Source: Triangularia verruculosa (taxonomy: Eukaryota > Ascomycota > Sordariomycetes > Sordariales > Podosporaceae). From it: a stretch of DNA of 64,000 nt. Shown piece by piece: positions 55,144 through 64,000 of this stretch (position 1 is its first letter; every line of letters begins with the position of its first letter). The notes below the pieces were generated by a model. That model saw only the letters and a program-made list of their open reading frames with translations. It made no database searches and had not been told where the DNA came from. The stretch is taken from positions 62,001-126,000 of the forward strand of contig MU863881.1 in assembly GCA_033296885.1 (NCBI GenBank). Reading direction: 5' to 3'. The position numbers and the translations under genes were made by a program.

Positions 55144-56360
55144 AAGATCGATATGGGTGGTTGATCTCGTCGGAGAGAGACAACACAATCTGTCAGAGGG
55201 ATACAACGACCTGGCTTTATGAGAAGATACTCTCAAGACGAAACAGTCTCGTCATCCTCCATCTGCACCTATGCCTCCATGCCTCCATGCCTCTTCAGCG
55301 GAGGAATACACGAATCTGCCTCGACTAAATTCGGGTCGCAACTTGGGGCCAACTCACTGCTCAATGATTGGACAATCGTCCGGTTGGGAGACCACAACAG
55401 TTGATCCATCGCCAATCAAGTCATTTAAGGCGTCCACGGAAAACAAACATGATGAAGAATTCGAAGCCGGAAGATCCGTTTTATTCTTTGAGTTTCTGGG
55501 AGGAAAACAAGAGTCGTTTGATGGGTTGCGGCAGCAAGAGTCTTGGGTGGGGGCGGTCCAATAATAAGATTCCGGCTGGGTCCTGTCCCACTCCCGGCTT
55601 GTCACTCTGGCACCGCCGAGACTGTGGGCCTCGGCCTCGGTGCAGCATCGGTAGTGCGCTGGCCACGCCCGGGCAGCGGATGGCCCTGGGGGCCCATGAT
55701 TGCGCTGCGGGCCTCAAAGTCGCTCTCCCAGAACTGACATGCCTCCGAATTGCGAACCGTGGAGGGCACAGCCCAGTGCCTGCTGGGCCAACTGGTTCAG
55801 GCTTAGTATTTGAGTAGCGATATTGGCCCCTGAAACCTCATGGCCATTGCGTTGTTGACGCTCTGGGAACTGTCCTCGCGTCCGACTACCTTGAGGTGGA
55901 TTAAGAGGAGTTGGAAATTCCAGACTTAACAGTAAGGAGAAAATGACCGTTTACCCCTACCCGCCTTGAGTGCTGTTGCTGACCATGGTGAAAGGACAGC
56001 ACAATCACCTACAGGAGCTCGTGTCACCAACTCACGCCAATTGTCATCCCCACCTTTGCAACGCTGAACCTTGCGCTAGATCGCTGCAAGGTTACGAGTT
56101 GGCATGCTAGAACCGCTGTACGTCCCACTCTCCTCTCATTAAGGATAACGGCCTCAGAGCGCCGAGAAGGAAGCGAGGTGGAGATCTCGAAGTAGCATTG
56201 GTAACAGATGACGTTGAACAGTACCTTCACACAGTTTTCTCTGGATGTTTTGAGATTGCTTCCCGAGCGAGTCATCACGAGACAGGGTGCTGAAAGCGAA
56301 TCGGGACGAATTTACCCACACGCTCTTAGCGCTTTAGGTGCCCACCGTCGGTGGCTCGCC
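55144..56360. promoter_or_regulatory. Divergent region between deaminase A and zinc-finger gene 1
   Basis: About 1.2 kb, must carry both promoters. The reading frame of zinc-finger gene 1 is open back to an ATG at 56208, so part of this region may be coding or 5' UTR. No other gene seen. Confidence 0.5.
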
Positions 56361-57522
56361 ATGCCTTCTGGTAGAGTCTCGAGCGAGCAGCAGCCAGCGC
56401 CCGGATGGGTGTATTACGAACACCCCTCTCCCGCTGAAGAGGATGGAATGTACGAGGATGTGGTTCCGGGAGAGGGTTTCATTGATCCTAGGTGCCTACA
56501 AATGGGCGCTTCTCCGGCAACCTCTGCCCTCCTGTCTCATTCAGCTGGGCTGGTAGGGGACCTGAATCCTACTGATGCCCAGCACCACGCGCCCTTGACA
56601 CTTTCATCCACATACGTTCATGGTAACTCCCAGACTTACGGCAGTACTAACGATTACGACTTTGCTGAGGATCAGCTTCAGCTCTCCCAAGGCTCAGACT
56701 TCGCACCTGCTCCGAGTTTCAGTCAAGAGTCTTAGTATTCTTCGACGCTACAGAACTCGAGCACGCTTGCGATTTCGGATGCTGCAACTCAACACGAAAC
56801 CCAGCAACAGCAGGACTTACGGTTTTCTTTTTCCGATCTTTCAGTTTCTAATTCGCTTTTCACCAATTCTGGAGCGGCTTCAGCAGTTCCTGCCACCACT
56901 CATTACCAAAGCTTGGACATCAACACAGTCAACAACACAGACACTTTCGCAATGGATTCTAACGACTTACCCTACACCCACTATGGTCAACCTATCGACC
57001 AAGGCTACCCAGTCGACCCATCCCTCTACCAAGAAGCATCGTACTACCCCGGTGCTGAACAGTCTACTTCTTCCGCACATCTTTATGAACCAGAAGACAA
57101 CACCGCAGGCACCATGTCGACTCCTGTTGACCCCCGACCATACAAGTGTGCAGATTGCAGGAGGGACTTCAGACGTCAATGCGATCTTGTGTATGTTGCC
57201 TTTACATTGCTCTTACCTCTACATGTTGTTTTACTCAGGATTGCCCCCCATCTGACGCGTATCACCCTGCAACAGTAAGCACGCCCACAACCATAGCAAA
57301 CGCCGGAAGTGTCCTATCGAAGGGTGTAAAGGCGGTGGAGCCGAGACCAAAGACCTGCACCGGCATCTCTGGGCCAACCACCCCGATTACGCCAGAGAAA
57401 ACGACATTCCAAGAGTAGACCAGCCGTGCGGCTGGCCGGGATGTGATTACTATGGCCGAACGGACAATCTGAAGAGGCACAGAGACAACCACCAGCACTG
57501 GCCTGCGATGGCGCCGAGTTAG
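56361..57522 (+). CDS. C2H2 zinc-finger protein 1 with one in-frame UAG
   Basis: Exons 56361-57190 and 57276-57522 (intron 85 nt, donor gtatgt). They form 358 codons in one frame, broken only by TAG at 56733-56735 (codon 125). After it, 233 codons stay open, rich in Ser, Gln and Asn. They end in three fingers: YKCADCRRDFRRQCDLVKH-type C-x2-C-x12-H-x3-H (completed by the splice join), RKCPIEGCK to HLWANH, and QPCGWPGCDYY to KRHRDNHH. Translation that stops at the UAG gives 124 residues without a finger. Recoding of UAG would give a likely nuclear DNA-binding protein. Start chosen by likeness to paralogue 2; ATG 56208 is an alternative. Either an RNA-edited gene, a gene with an unseen intron, or a pseudogene. 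Confidence 0.72.
56713..56759 (+). promoter_or_regulatory. RNA hairpin presenting the in-frame UAG of zinc-finger gene 1
   Basis: Inner stem GUC-AAGA (56722-56728) pairs with UCUU-C-GAC (56739-56746, one bulged C), leaving a 10-nt loop that contains UAG at 56733-56735. An outer stem CGAGUU (56713-56718) pairs with AACUCG (56754-56759). Found by eye; folding energy not computed. Edited adenosines in fungal perithecial mRNAs often lie in such loops with U at -1. Confidence 0.6.
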
Positions 57523-58422
57523 GCTTGTGCTAGTGAACAGAGGGTGGATAAAAGATCGAGAGAGTGCCTGTTGATGGACGGACGATTTGGCTGGATCTTG
57601 GAATTTCGCTTATGATGGAGAAGTCTGCTACGGTTACGCTTCTGTTGTATTGGTGTTTGATGTTCTTTTTCTTTCTCTTTTCTTTGGCACAACACTCTGC
57701 TTTTCGACAGACATGTGGGAACGAACACTCTACCCCTATTTCAATTTTGGCTTTGTGTATCCACTTTTTGTTTGGGTCCATTCTTGGAGCCCATTTCTAC
57801 CCACTGACTGCTATTGGTCTTGGCTTTGAAGCGCGTTGGACAGATGCTGGTATTTTCTGTTGGTTTTCTTTAGACAGTTATTTCCTACAAGGCAACACTA
57901 TTTTTGGCTTTCAAGCACTTGACGCTTGATATCCTCATCAGTTACCTATACCAGCGATTTTGCCTTTGCACTTTGCTCATCGAGTTCCAGAACCACAACA
58001 CACCTGCCAAGGTCTGAAGCTAACAAGATTGGGCCGGCGTCCCAAGTCGAATAGTGATGCCTTGGTGTCGTGGTTACCTATGGAACAGCCTTTTTATGAG
58101 GCAAACTTAATATCATTCTGAGCCGTGAAGGCAACAACTGATAAGATCAGACTTGGCAGTGAAGAGGGGAAAGGTACAGATGGCATATGAACAAACATAA
58201 ACACACTTGGAGGCTATTCGAAGACCTATTAACATAACATCGACACACTCCTTCGTCTCTCCTTCTCCCTGATATGAGATCGTAACGTCGTGACAATACC
58301 TATCCTGAACAAATTCCGACCTGCAAACGAAACGATAAGACAAGACATAAAAGCTAAATGCAAACAGAAATCCATGCGTATATCTGCCAAACATCCGTGA
58401 TATCCAGGTTCGTCAGCGAAGA
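57523..58422. other. Intergenic region between convergent zinc-finger genes
   Basis: Contains both 3' UTRs and is the axis of the inverted gene arrangement. T-rich near 57650-57700. Hydrophobic open frames here lack an ATG at their start and are not supported as genes. Confidence 0.5.
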
Positions 58423-59517
58423 CTACCTATGAACATTATCCTGATGCCTCTTGACATTGTCAGGCCTCGCTCTGTAAGGACAACCCAGAATCGAGCACCT
58501 GACTTTATGTTTCTGCACCCTCTTGTCACTCCTAACACTCGGGTCATCGGAGTGATATTTCAGCTTGTGACGATCGACATCCTTCTTCTCTGCGAAACCC
58601 TTTTGGCATATGTCGCAAACTGTCGGTTTGCGGTGATTCTTCTGGTGCTTCCTCAGTTCACCAGGAAGCTTGTATAGCCTTGATCCCCTGCACTCGGAAC
58701 CATCGTCAGCAATGAAAAGACACTTGAAGTCTCCGTCAATGATGGTGTATCGAACGTTAGACTTCGCGGGGTTGGTGTGTTTGAGCGGCTCAGTTGCTGA
58801 GATAGGGAGTGGGTAGACGATTGTTTGTTGCGCAGTGTCATCAACGGGAAAGTCGTCGGGCATAAGCGGCAGAAGACTCTGCTCCGTGGAATCTGGGTAT
58901 TGATGGTCGGAATCAGGGGTGTTGAAAGAGAAGGATTGGCAATTCATGAAAGTCGAGTCAGATGCGTAGTCTGACTCGTCTGGCGTCAAAACGCCCGAGA
59001 AGCTAGAGGCGTCGGATGACTGAGAGGAAAGGAAAACAAAAGATTCATCTAGTGTCGTGTTTGGGAAGATAGAGCTATTTTGGAAATGGGAAATGCCGAG
59101 TGAATGTTCCAATGGCGAACTCTACAAGTTCTGTACTGGAGCTTCGATCGACATCTCCGACCCACAATGCTGAGCGCCGAACATGTCCAAAGAATTCATG
59201 GTAGGGGAAGAGCTAATGTCGCTTTGATGGTAAATGATTTCGTCGCTGGTGATCGGGCCTCGCTGCATCGTAAGATTCGCTGGGTCTACTGTCCCAGTTT
59301 CGTGCGCTAGCTCAAATATCCCGTCGGATCGTGCTGCCATCTCGGCCTGTTGAGGAGAGACGACATCAGTCCAGGGATGCTCATCATCCCAGTCAATGAA
59401 TGCATCTGAGCCAGCATTCAAATCCGGCAGTTGGACACTGTCGCACACACGCCTCCCTGGTTAGCTGCTTGCCGCTTCTTGGTGATGGAGAGATAGAACT
59501 CACAGGTCACCAGACAT
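58423..59517 (-). CDS. C2H2 zinc-finger protein 2 with one in-frame UAG
   Basis: Exons 59517-59504 (MSGDL start) and 59437-58423; intron 66 nt with gtgagt, gctaac branch and gcgacag. They form 342 codons in one frame with a single TAG at 59124-59122 (codon 110). The 232 codons after it are intact and hold three fingers: an atypical first (FKCLFIADDGSEC to HQKNH), a canonical second (TVCDICQKGFAEKKDVDRH to YH), and a third (VRCSILGCPYRARPDNVKRH to VH). The third matches protein 1 closely (C-x4-C, DN-x-KRH-x-DN). Upstream of the UAG both proteins share an acidic region ending in DVV. Predicted product without recoding: 109 residues, no finger. Divergent from deaminase B. Confidence 0.72.
59108..59140 (-). 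promoter_or_regulatory. RNA hairpin presenting the in-frame UAG of zinc-finger gene 2
   Basis: On the minus strand GAACU (59131-59127), loop UGUAG (59126-59122), AGUUC (59121-59117) form a perfect 5-bp stem with the whole UAG in a 5-nt loop. Beyond a symmetric 3x3 internal loop, UCCAGU (59140-59135) pairs with AUUGGA (59113-59108), one G-U pair. Sequence differs from the hairpin in gene 1 but the presentation of UAG is the same. Confidence 0.65.
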
Positions 59518-60390
59518 CCCGATCAAGAGAGCTGACCCTTCAGCGCTGCAGAAGGGTTGGGCGTGGTTGTATCCGTGTAAGTCAAGGTGGAACGAGCTAT
59601 CGGGGCGGAGTGCAGATTGAAGCAGGGACCACAATAGGGGAGATGGAGGAGCACACGACCTCAGCAGCGCAGATGGCTGCTGGCTCAAATACCTACCGAG
59701 CTCCCTCCGTTTGCTCTTTCCTCGCCGTGCGCGATGGAAACAGGAGGAACATTTCTTGGTCGTATGCCTCCGGAGAGCCTTGGCATCGATGGCTGTGAGC
59801 CTCCAAGGCATCCAAAGGTCCAGACAACGTTGCACCACATCCAGCAGGGGGGAACGTCATACGCGGGCCGTCAAGTGAAGGGTTGCAATTGAAGAGGCCT
59901 TCTGCATTAGTGTGACCTTCTGCATTAGTGCGGCCTACTGCAGAAACTGCCGTTCCGTCTCTGCCAATCGTTGTTTCTCGACATTCCGCATCCTCCGGCC
60001 ATCAATCCTCGGGAAGGTTGCAGTGGGGCTCTGGCACGCCTGGCCAACAACTGTTCGACCTTTGCCAGCCCGCTGACACGATGAACAGGTATCTGAATGG
60101 CAGCCATCTTCTCGCTGCTAAATCTTACATCCCGAACCTTCTGGCAGACGTCAAGCATTTCAAGTTTCGTGGCACCGTTATGGCCCAATCAGTACTTGGG
60201 TCAATTTAACTGAGTAAGCTTAGCAGGCACTCCAACCTCATTCTATATGATCCGTCGAGGTCCAACTTCGGTCCACATTGAGCCACTACCCAACAGCTTT
60301 GTTTTCCATTGTCAGCATTAACTATCACGAGGCCAAACCAGGTTCCATATTCGGGCCAATCTTTGCACGCGGCGTCGCTCCCATCTCAAC
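59518..60390. promoter_or_regulatory. Divergent region between zinc-finger gene 2 and deaminase B
   Basis: About 0.87 kb; must carry both promoters. It includes a short direct repeat cttctgcattagtg (near 59899 and 59918). The frame of zinc-finger gene 2 is open upstream of its ATG to about 59838, as with gene 1, but without a clearly better start. Confidence 0.5.
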
Positions 60391-62011
60391 ATGACCTTGT
60401 TAGAGACGGATCCTATTCCGCTGGACAAAAAACAGGCCAGGCGGCTTTACGAACCCTTGATACTGCTGTGTTGTCTGTACACCCTCTTTTCCCATGCTGA
60501 AAATGGTGTCAGAACACCCGATCTCGGCAATTCAGTAGACGGGGGCTCTCAGAGCACATTCTTCTGTTTCGTCAACAAGCTCAGTCTTGTATGTGACAGT
60601 GAAAGGGGTGGCGACACTGTCACTGCTTTCGGGCTGTTGCAGACTGGATCCATCGAATATCGATTCACTTCAAACCAGAGAACAACAAGTGGGTTTGAAT
60701 CGGCCAAAAGATATGTCAAAGGCATACTGGGCGTCTTGGGGGCCGCTCAGGACGATGCAATTCGTGACGCCCGACGGAGCCCCGAGGATTCTGCAATCTT
60801 CTCCACCATAATACGACAGGTTCTACAATTCACCCGTCCCCGCATCACCGAATACCATATCGAGCACCAGTTCGCTAAGAACCTTGATTTTTGCATCAAC
60901 GCCTGCACAGACTCAGATTTTGCGACGACCCTCGTCAATTTGAAGTCTCTTGCTGAGGCTACCCTAGACTCGGATCTTTCCGATACCCAGTGTACGTACC
61001 TAGTAATGGCCGCATCGCATACCTAAACAGAGAGCTGACGGAGTTTTTGCAGTTGCCGTACATGGTCAGCGACTTCTTCGCGCGGTCAGCATCGCATACA
61101 ACAACCCGCTTTACAAGGACTATCTACGAGAGCGCACTCGCGAAGACCGCGAAGGCGCCAATAAGACTCCCTGGACGGAGCTCTATCACGGGCTCGGTCG
61201 CCTTCACGCCTACACCAATGCCGTAGCCACCTTCATCACAGCCCGCCATCGCTGGCCCGAGCTTTTTGATCCCGGCTTCCAGGTCACCTACATACCCTCC
61301 AGCACACCCTCCGATTCGCCTACCATTCGGCGCTCTTCCAGTGGCATCATTGCGCGACTCACAGAAGACCCGGATACCCTCGCATTGTTTCCCCGGACGC
61401 GCAACAGCTCAAGTCGGGGACCGGCTCACCTTGAAGACCTTATTGGTGAGCTTGACCGCAAGATTCTCCGCAAAATTAAGAGTTGTGAACCAATTGTCCA
61501 CGCCGAAGTTCACCTCGCCGATCACATCCTCCGCGAAGCCCGGGGCAACCCCGAGCTACGTTTCTTCAACGAGGCCACCTTTGGCCGCTACATCGGCTCC
61601 TCGAAGCCCACCTGCCGGCTCTGTCACTTCTACTTCTCTGCTCCCTTCAACAGCGCGGCAGGGAGGATACAAGTGCGTCCGACATCTCATAACTACTACC
61701 ACAACTGGAGGGTGCCATATATCTATGCGGAGGATGGCGATGCCGCTCGCCACGCGAGAAAGGAACTGATGGATTGGCTTATTAGGAATGTGAAGCCGGA
61801 GGCGGCGAGGACGGTGGTGGAGAGGTGCGCAGTGAAGAAGGGGCATGACAGCAACACCTATCCTTCTGTTCCGGATACCGAATCGCTCTGGTCGGGACAG
61901 GCCGGGTATGCGGGGAGTCAGGCCGGCAGCCTGGAGCCAACGAGAAGGCTGGGGTCAATGGAAGAAATTATATCTCAGATGGGAGGCATGAGGCTGGGCA
62001 TTGGTCAGTAA
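60391..62011 (+). CDS. OTT_1508-like deaminase-fold protein B
   Basis: Exons 60391-60991 and 61053-62011 (intron 61 nt, donor gtacgt), 519 aa. PIVHAEVHLADHI (His350, Glu352) and GRYIGSSKPTCRLCHFYF (Cys388, Cys391) form the deaminase active-site set. The N-half aligns with protein A: KKQARRLYEPLILLCCLY, CFVNKLSLVCDSERGGDTVT, and the RLHAYTNAVATFITARHRWP block. One intron of A (before the QTHNLL/GQRLLR block) is kept here in the same phase, while A has one more. The acidic tail of A is missing; the end is MEEIISQMGGMRLG. All catalytic ligands are kept, which suggests function. Substrate and location unknown. I regard it as an old paralogue, not a recent copy. Confidence 0.8.
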
Positions 62012-62231
62012 GAAGTGTGTTCTGCCGTTGGTCAACGTTGTCCATTTGTTTTCAGTTTTCCATCGGAAGCATATTAATCCGCGCTGCGGTCTATTTATTT
62101 CCCCTAAAGCGGGCAGCTTCAAGCCAGCTACATAAAATCTATATCGAAACGCCTAGATAACACTAGATCCAATGTCCCGCAACGCAAAATGCATAGCCAT
62201 GCCTTCCTGATGAAGCTCTCACATATACCAC

Positions 62232-62664
62232 TTAAGCCTGCTGACTGGCACAGTCGCCGCCACCCAAGCCGCCGCTGCAGAGGCGGGTGCAGCCGATACC
62301 GAGATCAGCAGTCTTGATGCACTCGTCGTTGTTGACACGGGTGATGAGATCGCCCTTGCAGTCGGGTCCCTCGCTGTCCTGGTAGGCGAACCAAGTGTCG
62401 GAGAAGGAGTCGGTCCTGATGGATTTGATGTCGGACGGGATGGGAGCATCACCGGTAGAGAAGCCGTTGAAGACCTTCTTATCGACTTCGGTGCCGCTGT
62501 GAGGTAATTGTATTAATGATTTGAATCCTGGCGAAGATGTGGTTGGGGTATGGGGGGAGAGATGATGACACATACCAGTTCTCGTCGCTAAACATCTTGG
62601 TGGCAGCGCTAAAGGCAGTGCTGGCGCAGCCGGCAAGGAGGAGGATGGTGGTGGTGGCACGCAT
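62232..62664 (-). CDS. Small secreted cysteine-containing protein, 117 aa
   Basis: Exons 62664-62576 and 62496-62232 (intron 79 nt, donor gtatgt). Signal peptide MRATTTILLLAGCASTAFSA; mature part about 97 residues with six cysteines (NCGT, PDCKG, DECIK, GCTRLC, GDCAS) that could make three disulfides. The first mature Cys is made by the splice join. Small size, secretion and even Cys number fit an effector-like or antimicrobial-like secreted protein, but I do not recognise a family and claim no activity. It is convergent with deaminase B, about 220 bp apart. Confidence 0.72.
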
Positions 62665-64000
62665 TTTGAATGTTGGGGGGCTGGAAAGTTCTAGTTGATG
62701 TGAAAATTGACTGGAGTGTTTGTTGGCTGAGGTTCTGATGATTGCTGTTCTATTGATGCTGTTCTAAGCTTTGTCTCTCGAGGGATGGGATATGATCTAT
62801 TTAACCTCTTCTACACTCAAATTGACCACCTTCTTATCCCCTTTTGTCTGGACGCCCGAGGTTAAATCACCTCTAAAATACCTAGGTAGGCCATCAATGT
62901 TCACGTATTCGCAGGCCTCGTTTCGATGCTGCGGCTGGCTCAGCGTTTCTCGGTTCTGTCGGCCATGGCCCTTGTCCACAGAGTGCAATGCCTGCCGGAG
63001 AGCACGAGGATCACCTCTATGCGCCCTGGCCCTCAATACATCCAACAACTTCAGACGACAGAAGGTCACCACACCGCACAATGTCCCAGTCAATGTGCAA
63101 AGCTTGGCAGGAAAAATGTTTGGGACTTGGCCATGGTTGTGTCTATTGGCCAAGTTCAAGGCGACGGGTGTCAAGTGCCTGAATTGGTCTATCGGGCCAA
63201 GACGAGTCTCGTCCGTTGTTTCAGAGCCTATAATTGGAGCAGCACTTTCGCGCATGTTCCTTTTGCTTTATGGTCGGACTATCTCGCATTCATGAACGGT
63301 TAGACCCGTCATGGCGGGTGTGGCACAACTAATCCGATCACTCAGCCAGATGGGCCGGCCGCCCACGTAATGGGTTGATCAGCACAAAGTAGATGATATC
63401 GCCCATATACTCCCTGATTGAAACTTTTGTATGCAGAAAGGCGCGCCATCCTCAAGTGCACTCGTTGTTGATCAACATCACCTCTTCCCAGTACAGTGGT
63501 CTGTGCGCACCATACGCCGAGCCCCTGAGCCCCTGAACTCTTGGCAACTTTTGAAGCTGCCGTGCAGCATTGTAAACCTGAAGATGATTGTAAGGAGAGT
63601 TGCATGAATTTCAGGTATTCACGCTGGAAGATCATCCACTTAAGATTAGTACAGCAACATTAAACTGTGACCGAACCCTTGATAATTGGGAGCAGCGCCA
63701 ATAGCGAGCACTGCTACCATCCGACTCAAACCACCTGCAACTCCTCCCTTCCACCTGACTTAGCCTTGACAAAAGTAGAAGGAATCTCCTGTCTTCAGTT
63801 ATAGTTGTGGATAGAAGTTTCGAGCCGCCTAGAAATAGCCCGTATCATGACATAGCCAATGAGACTCCAGGCTATGGTACCTATGGAATCATCCGAAAAC
63901 CCAATCCCAGCCTTCTCATTCGTATGAGCCTAACTGAAACCCCCCGAAAGAATGACAGTGAATGGATCCTTCCAGGTTCTGCTAGAATTCTGTCTCGTCC
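62665..64000. other. Intergenic region to window end
   Basis: Promoter of the small secreted protein on the left. Several open frames on both strands have no family likeness and no consistent splice signals; no gene is supported up to the right edge. Confidence 0.5.

Noticed and set aside
56623..56844. Intron that would remove the in-frame UAG of zinc-finger gene 1
   Set aside because: Frame allows it and the acceptor is good, but the donor gtaact lacks +5 G, unlike the 23 other GT introns placed here. Kept as the main alternative, not adopted.
57564..57929. Hydrophobic open frame after zinc-finger gene 1
   Set aside because: Starts at a non-ATG codon in T-rich 3' UTR sequence; hydrophobicity is due to T-richness.
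59020..59136. Intron that would remove the in-frame UAG of zinc-finger gene 2
   Set aside because: Acceptor tract is good and length 117 is in frame, but donor gtacag lacks +5 G, no clear branch site is seen, and the phase differs from the candidate in gene 1. Kept as alternative only.
1..64000. tRNA, rRNA, CRISPR arrays, intact transposons or viral genes
   Set aside because: No T-arm plus acceptor pattern, no rRNA blocks, no regular repeat-spacer pattern and no transposase, reverse transcriptase or viral protein likeness found by eye.

Overview
This window looks like chromosomal DNA of a filamentous ascomycete, most likely a Sordariomycete close to Sordariales (inference). Introns are short (about 50-95 nt), with CTNAC-like branch sites and GTNNG donors. 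The proteins are typical of that class: cellobionic acid phosphorylase of the Neurospora type, a CE1 esterase with a fungal CBM1, a GH5 glycanase, a HET-domain protein, a 2EXR protein and a fungal rhodopsin-type membrane protein. About 24 protein genes or gene remnants are supported. I saw no tRNA, rRNA, CRISPR array or intact transposon.

Layout. 1-5.7 kb: a 2EXR protein cut by the window edge, then a cAMP-receptor-like GPCR. 5.7-14.3 kb: a gene-poor tract with TACCTA-type motifs. 14.3-25.1 kb: a carbohydrate section with cellobionic acid phosphorylase (GH94), a GT2 synthase-like protein, a His/RS-rich membrane protein, a broken hsp30 copy, a tiny secreted protein and a CE1-CBM1 esterase. 26-35.3 kb: an RBR ubiquitin ligase, a HET protein, a BBE-like FAD oxidase, an F-box gene with two frameshifts and an ABM-like monooxygenase. 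35.5-41 kb: two unknown proteins, a GH5 glycanase and a P450. 42-50.4 kb: housekeeping genes (Nup42/Amo1-like nucleoporin, Cue3/ASCC2, ribosomal protein uS10, gamma-butyrobetaine dioxygenase-like enzyme, a 53-aa IF1-like protein). 50.4-51.6 kb: a rhodopsin-type membrane protein.

53.2-62.0 kb is the most unusual part. Two diverged OTT_1508-like deaminase genes and two diverged C2H2 zinc-finger genes form an inverted duplication: deaminase A (-), zinc finger 1 (+), zinc finger 2 (-), deaminase B (+). Each deaminase is divergent from a zinc-finger gene. Both zinc-finger genes carry exactly one in-frame UAG at the equivalent place. An intact frame of 233 and 232 codons follows, holding all three zinc fingers. 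In both genes the UAG lies in the apical loop of a local RNA hairpin. The sequences that form the two hairpins are different. This is what sexual-stage A-to-I mRNA recoding of UAG to UGG (Trp), known in Sordariomycetes, would look like. An unrecognised intron is the main alternative.

Functional links. GH94, CE1-CBM1 and GH5 fit plant-polysaccharide use, with GH94 handling cellobionic acid inside the cell. HET, 2EXR, F-box, RBR and deaminase genes are of kinds often found in variable, self/non-self related fungal repertoires; that link is inference here. The exon boundaries given were worked out by hand from reading frame, splice signals and family conservation.
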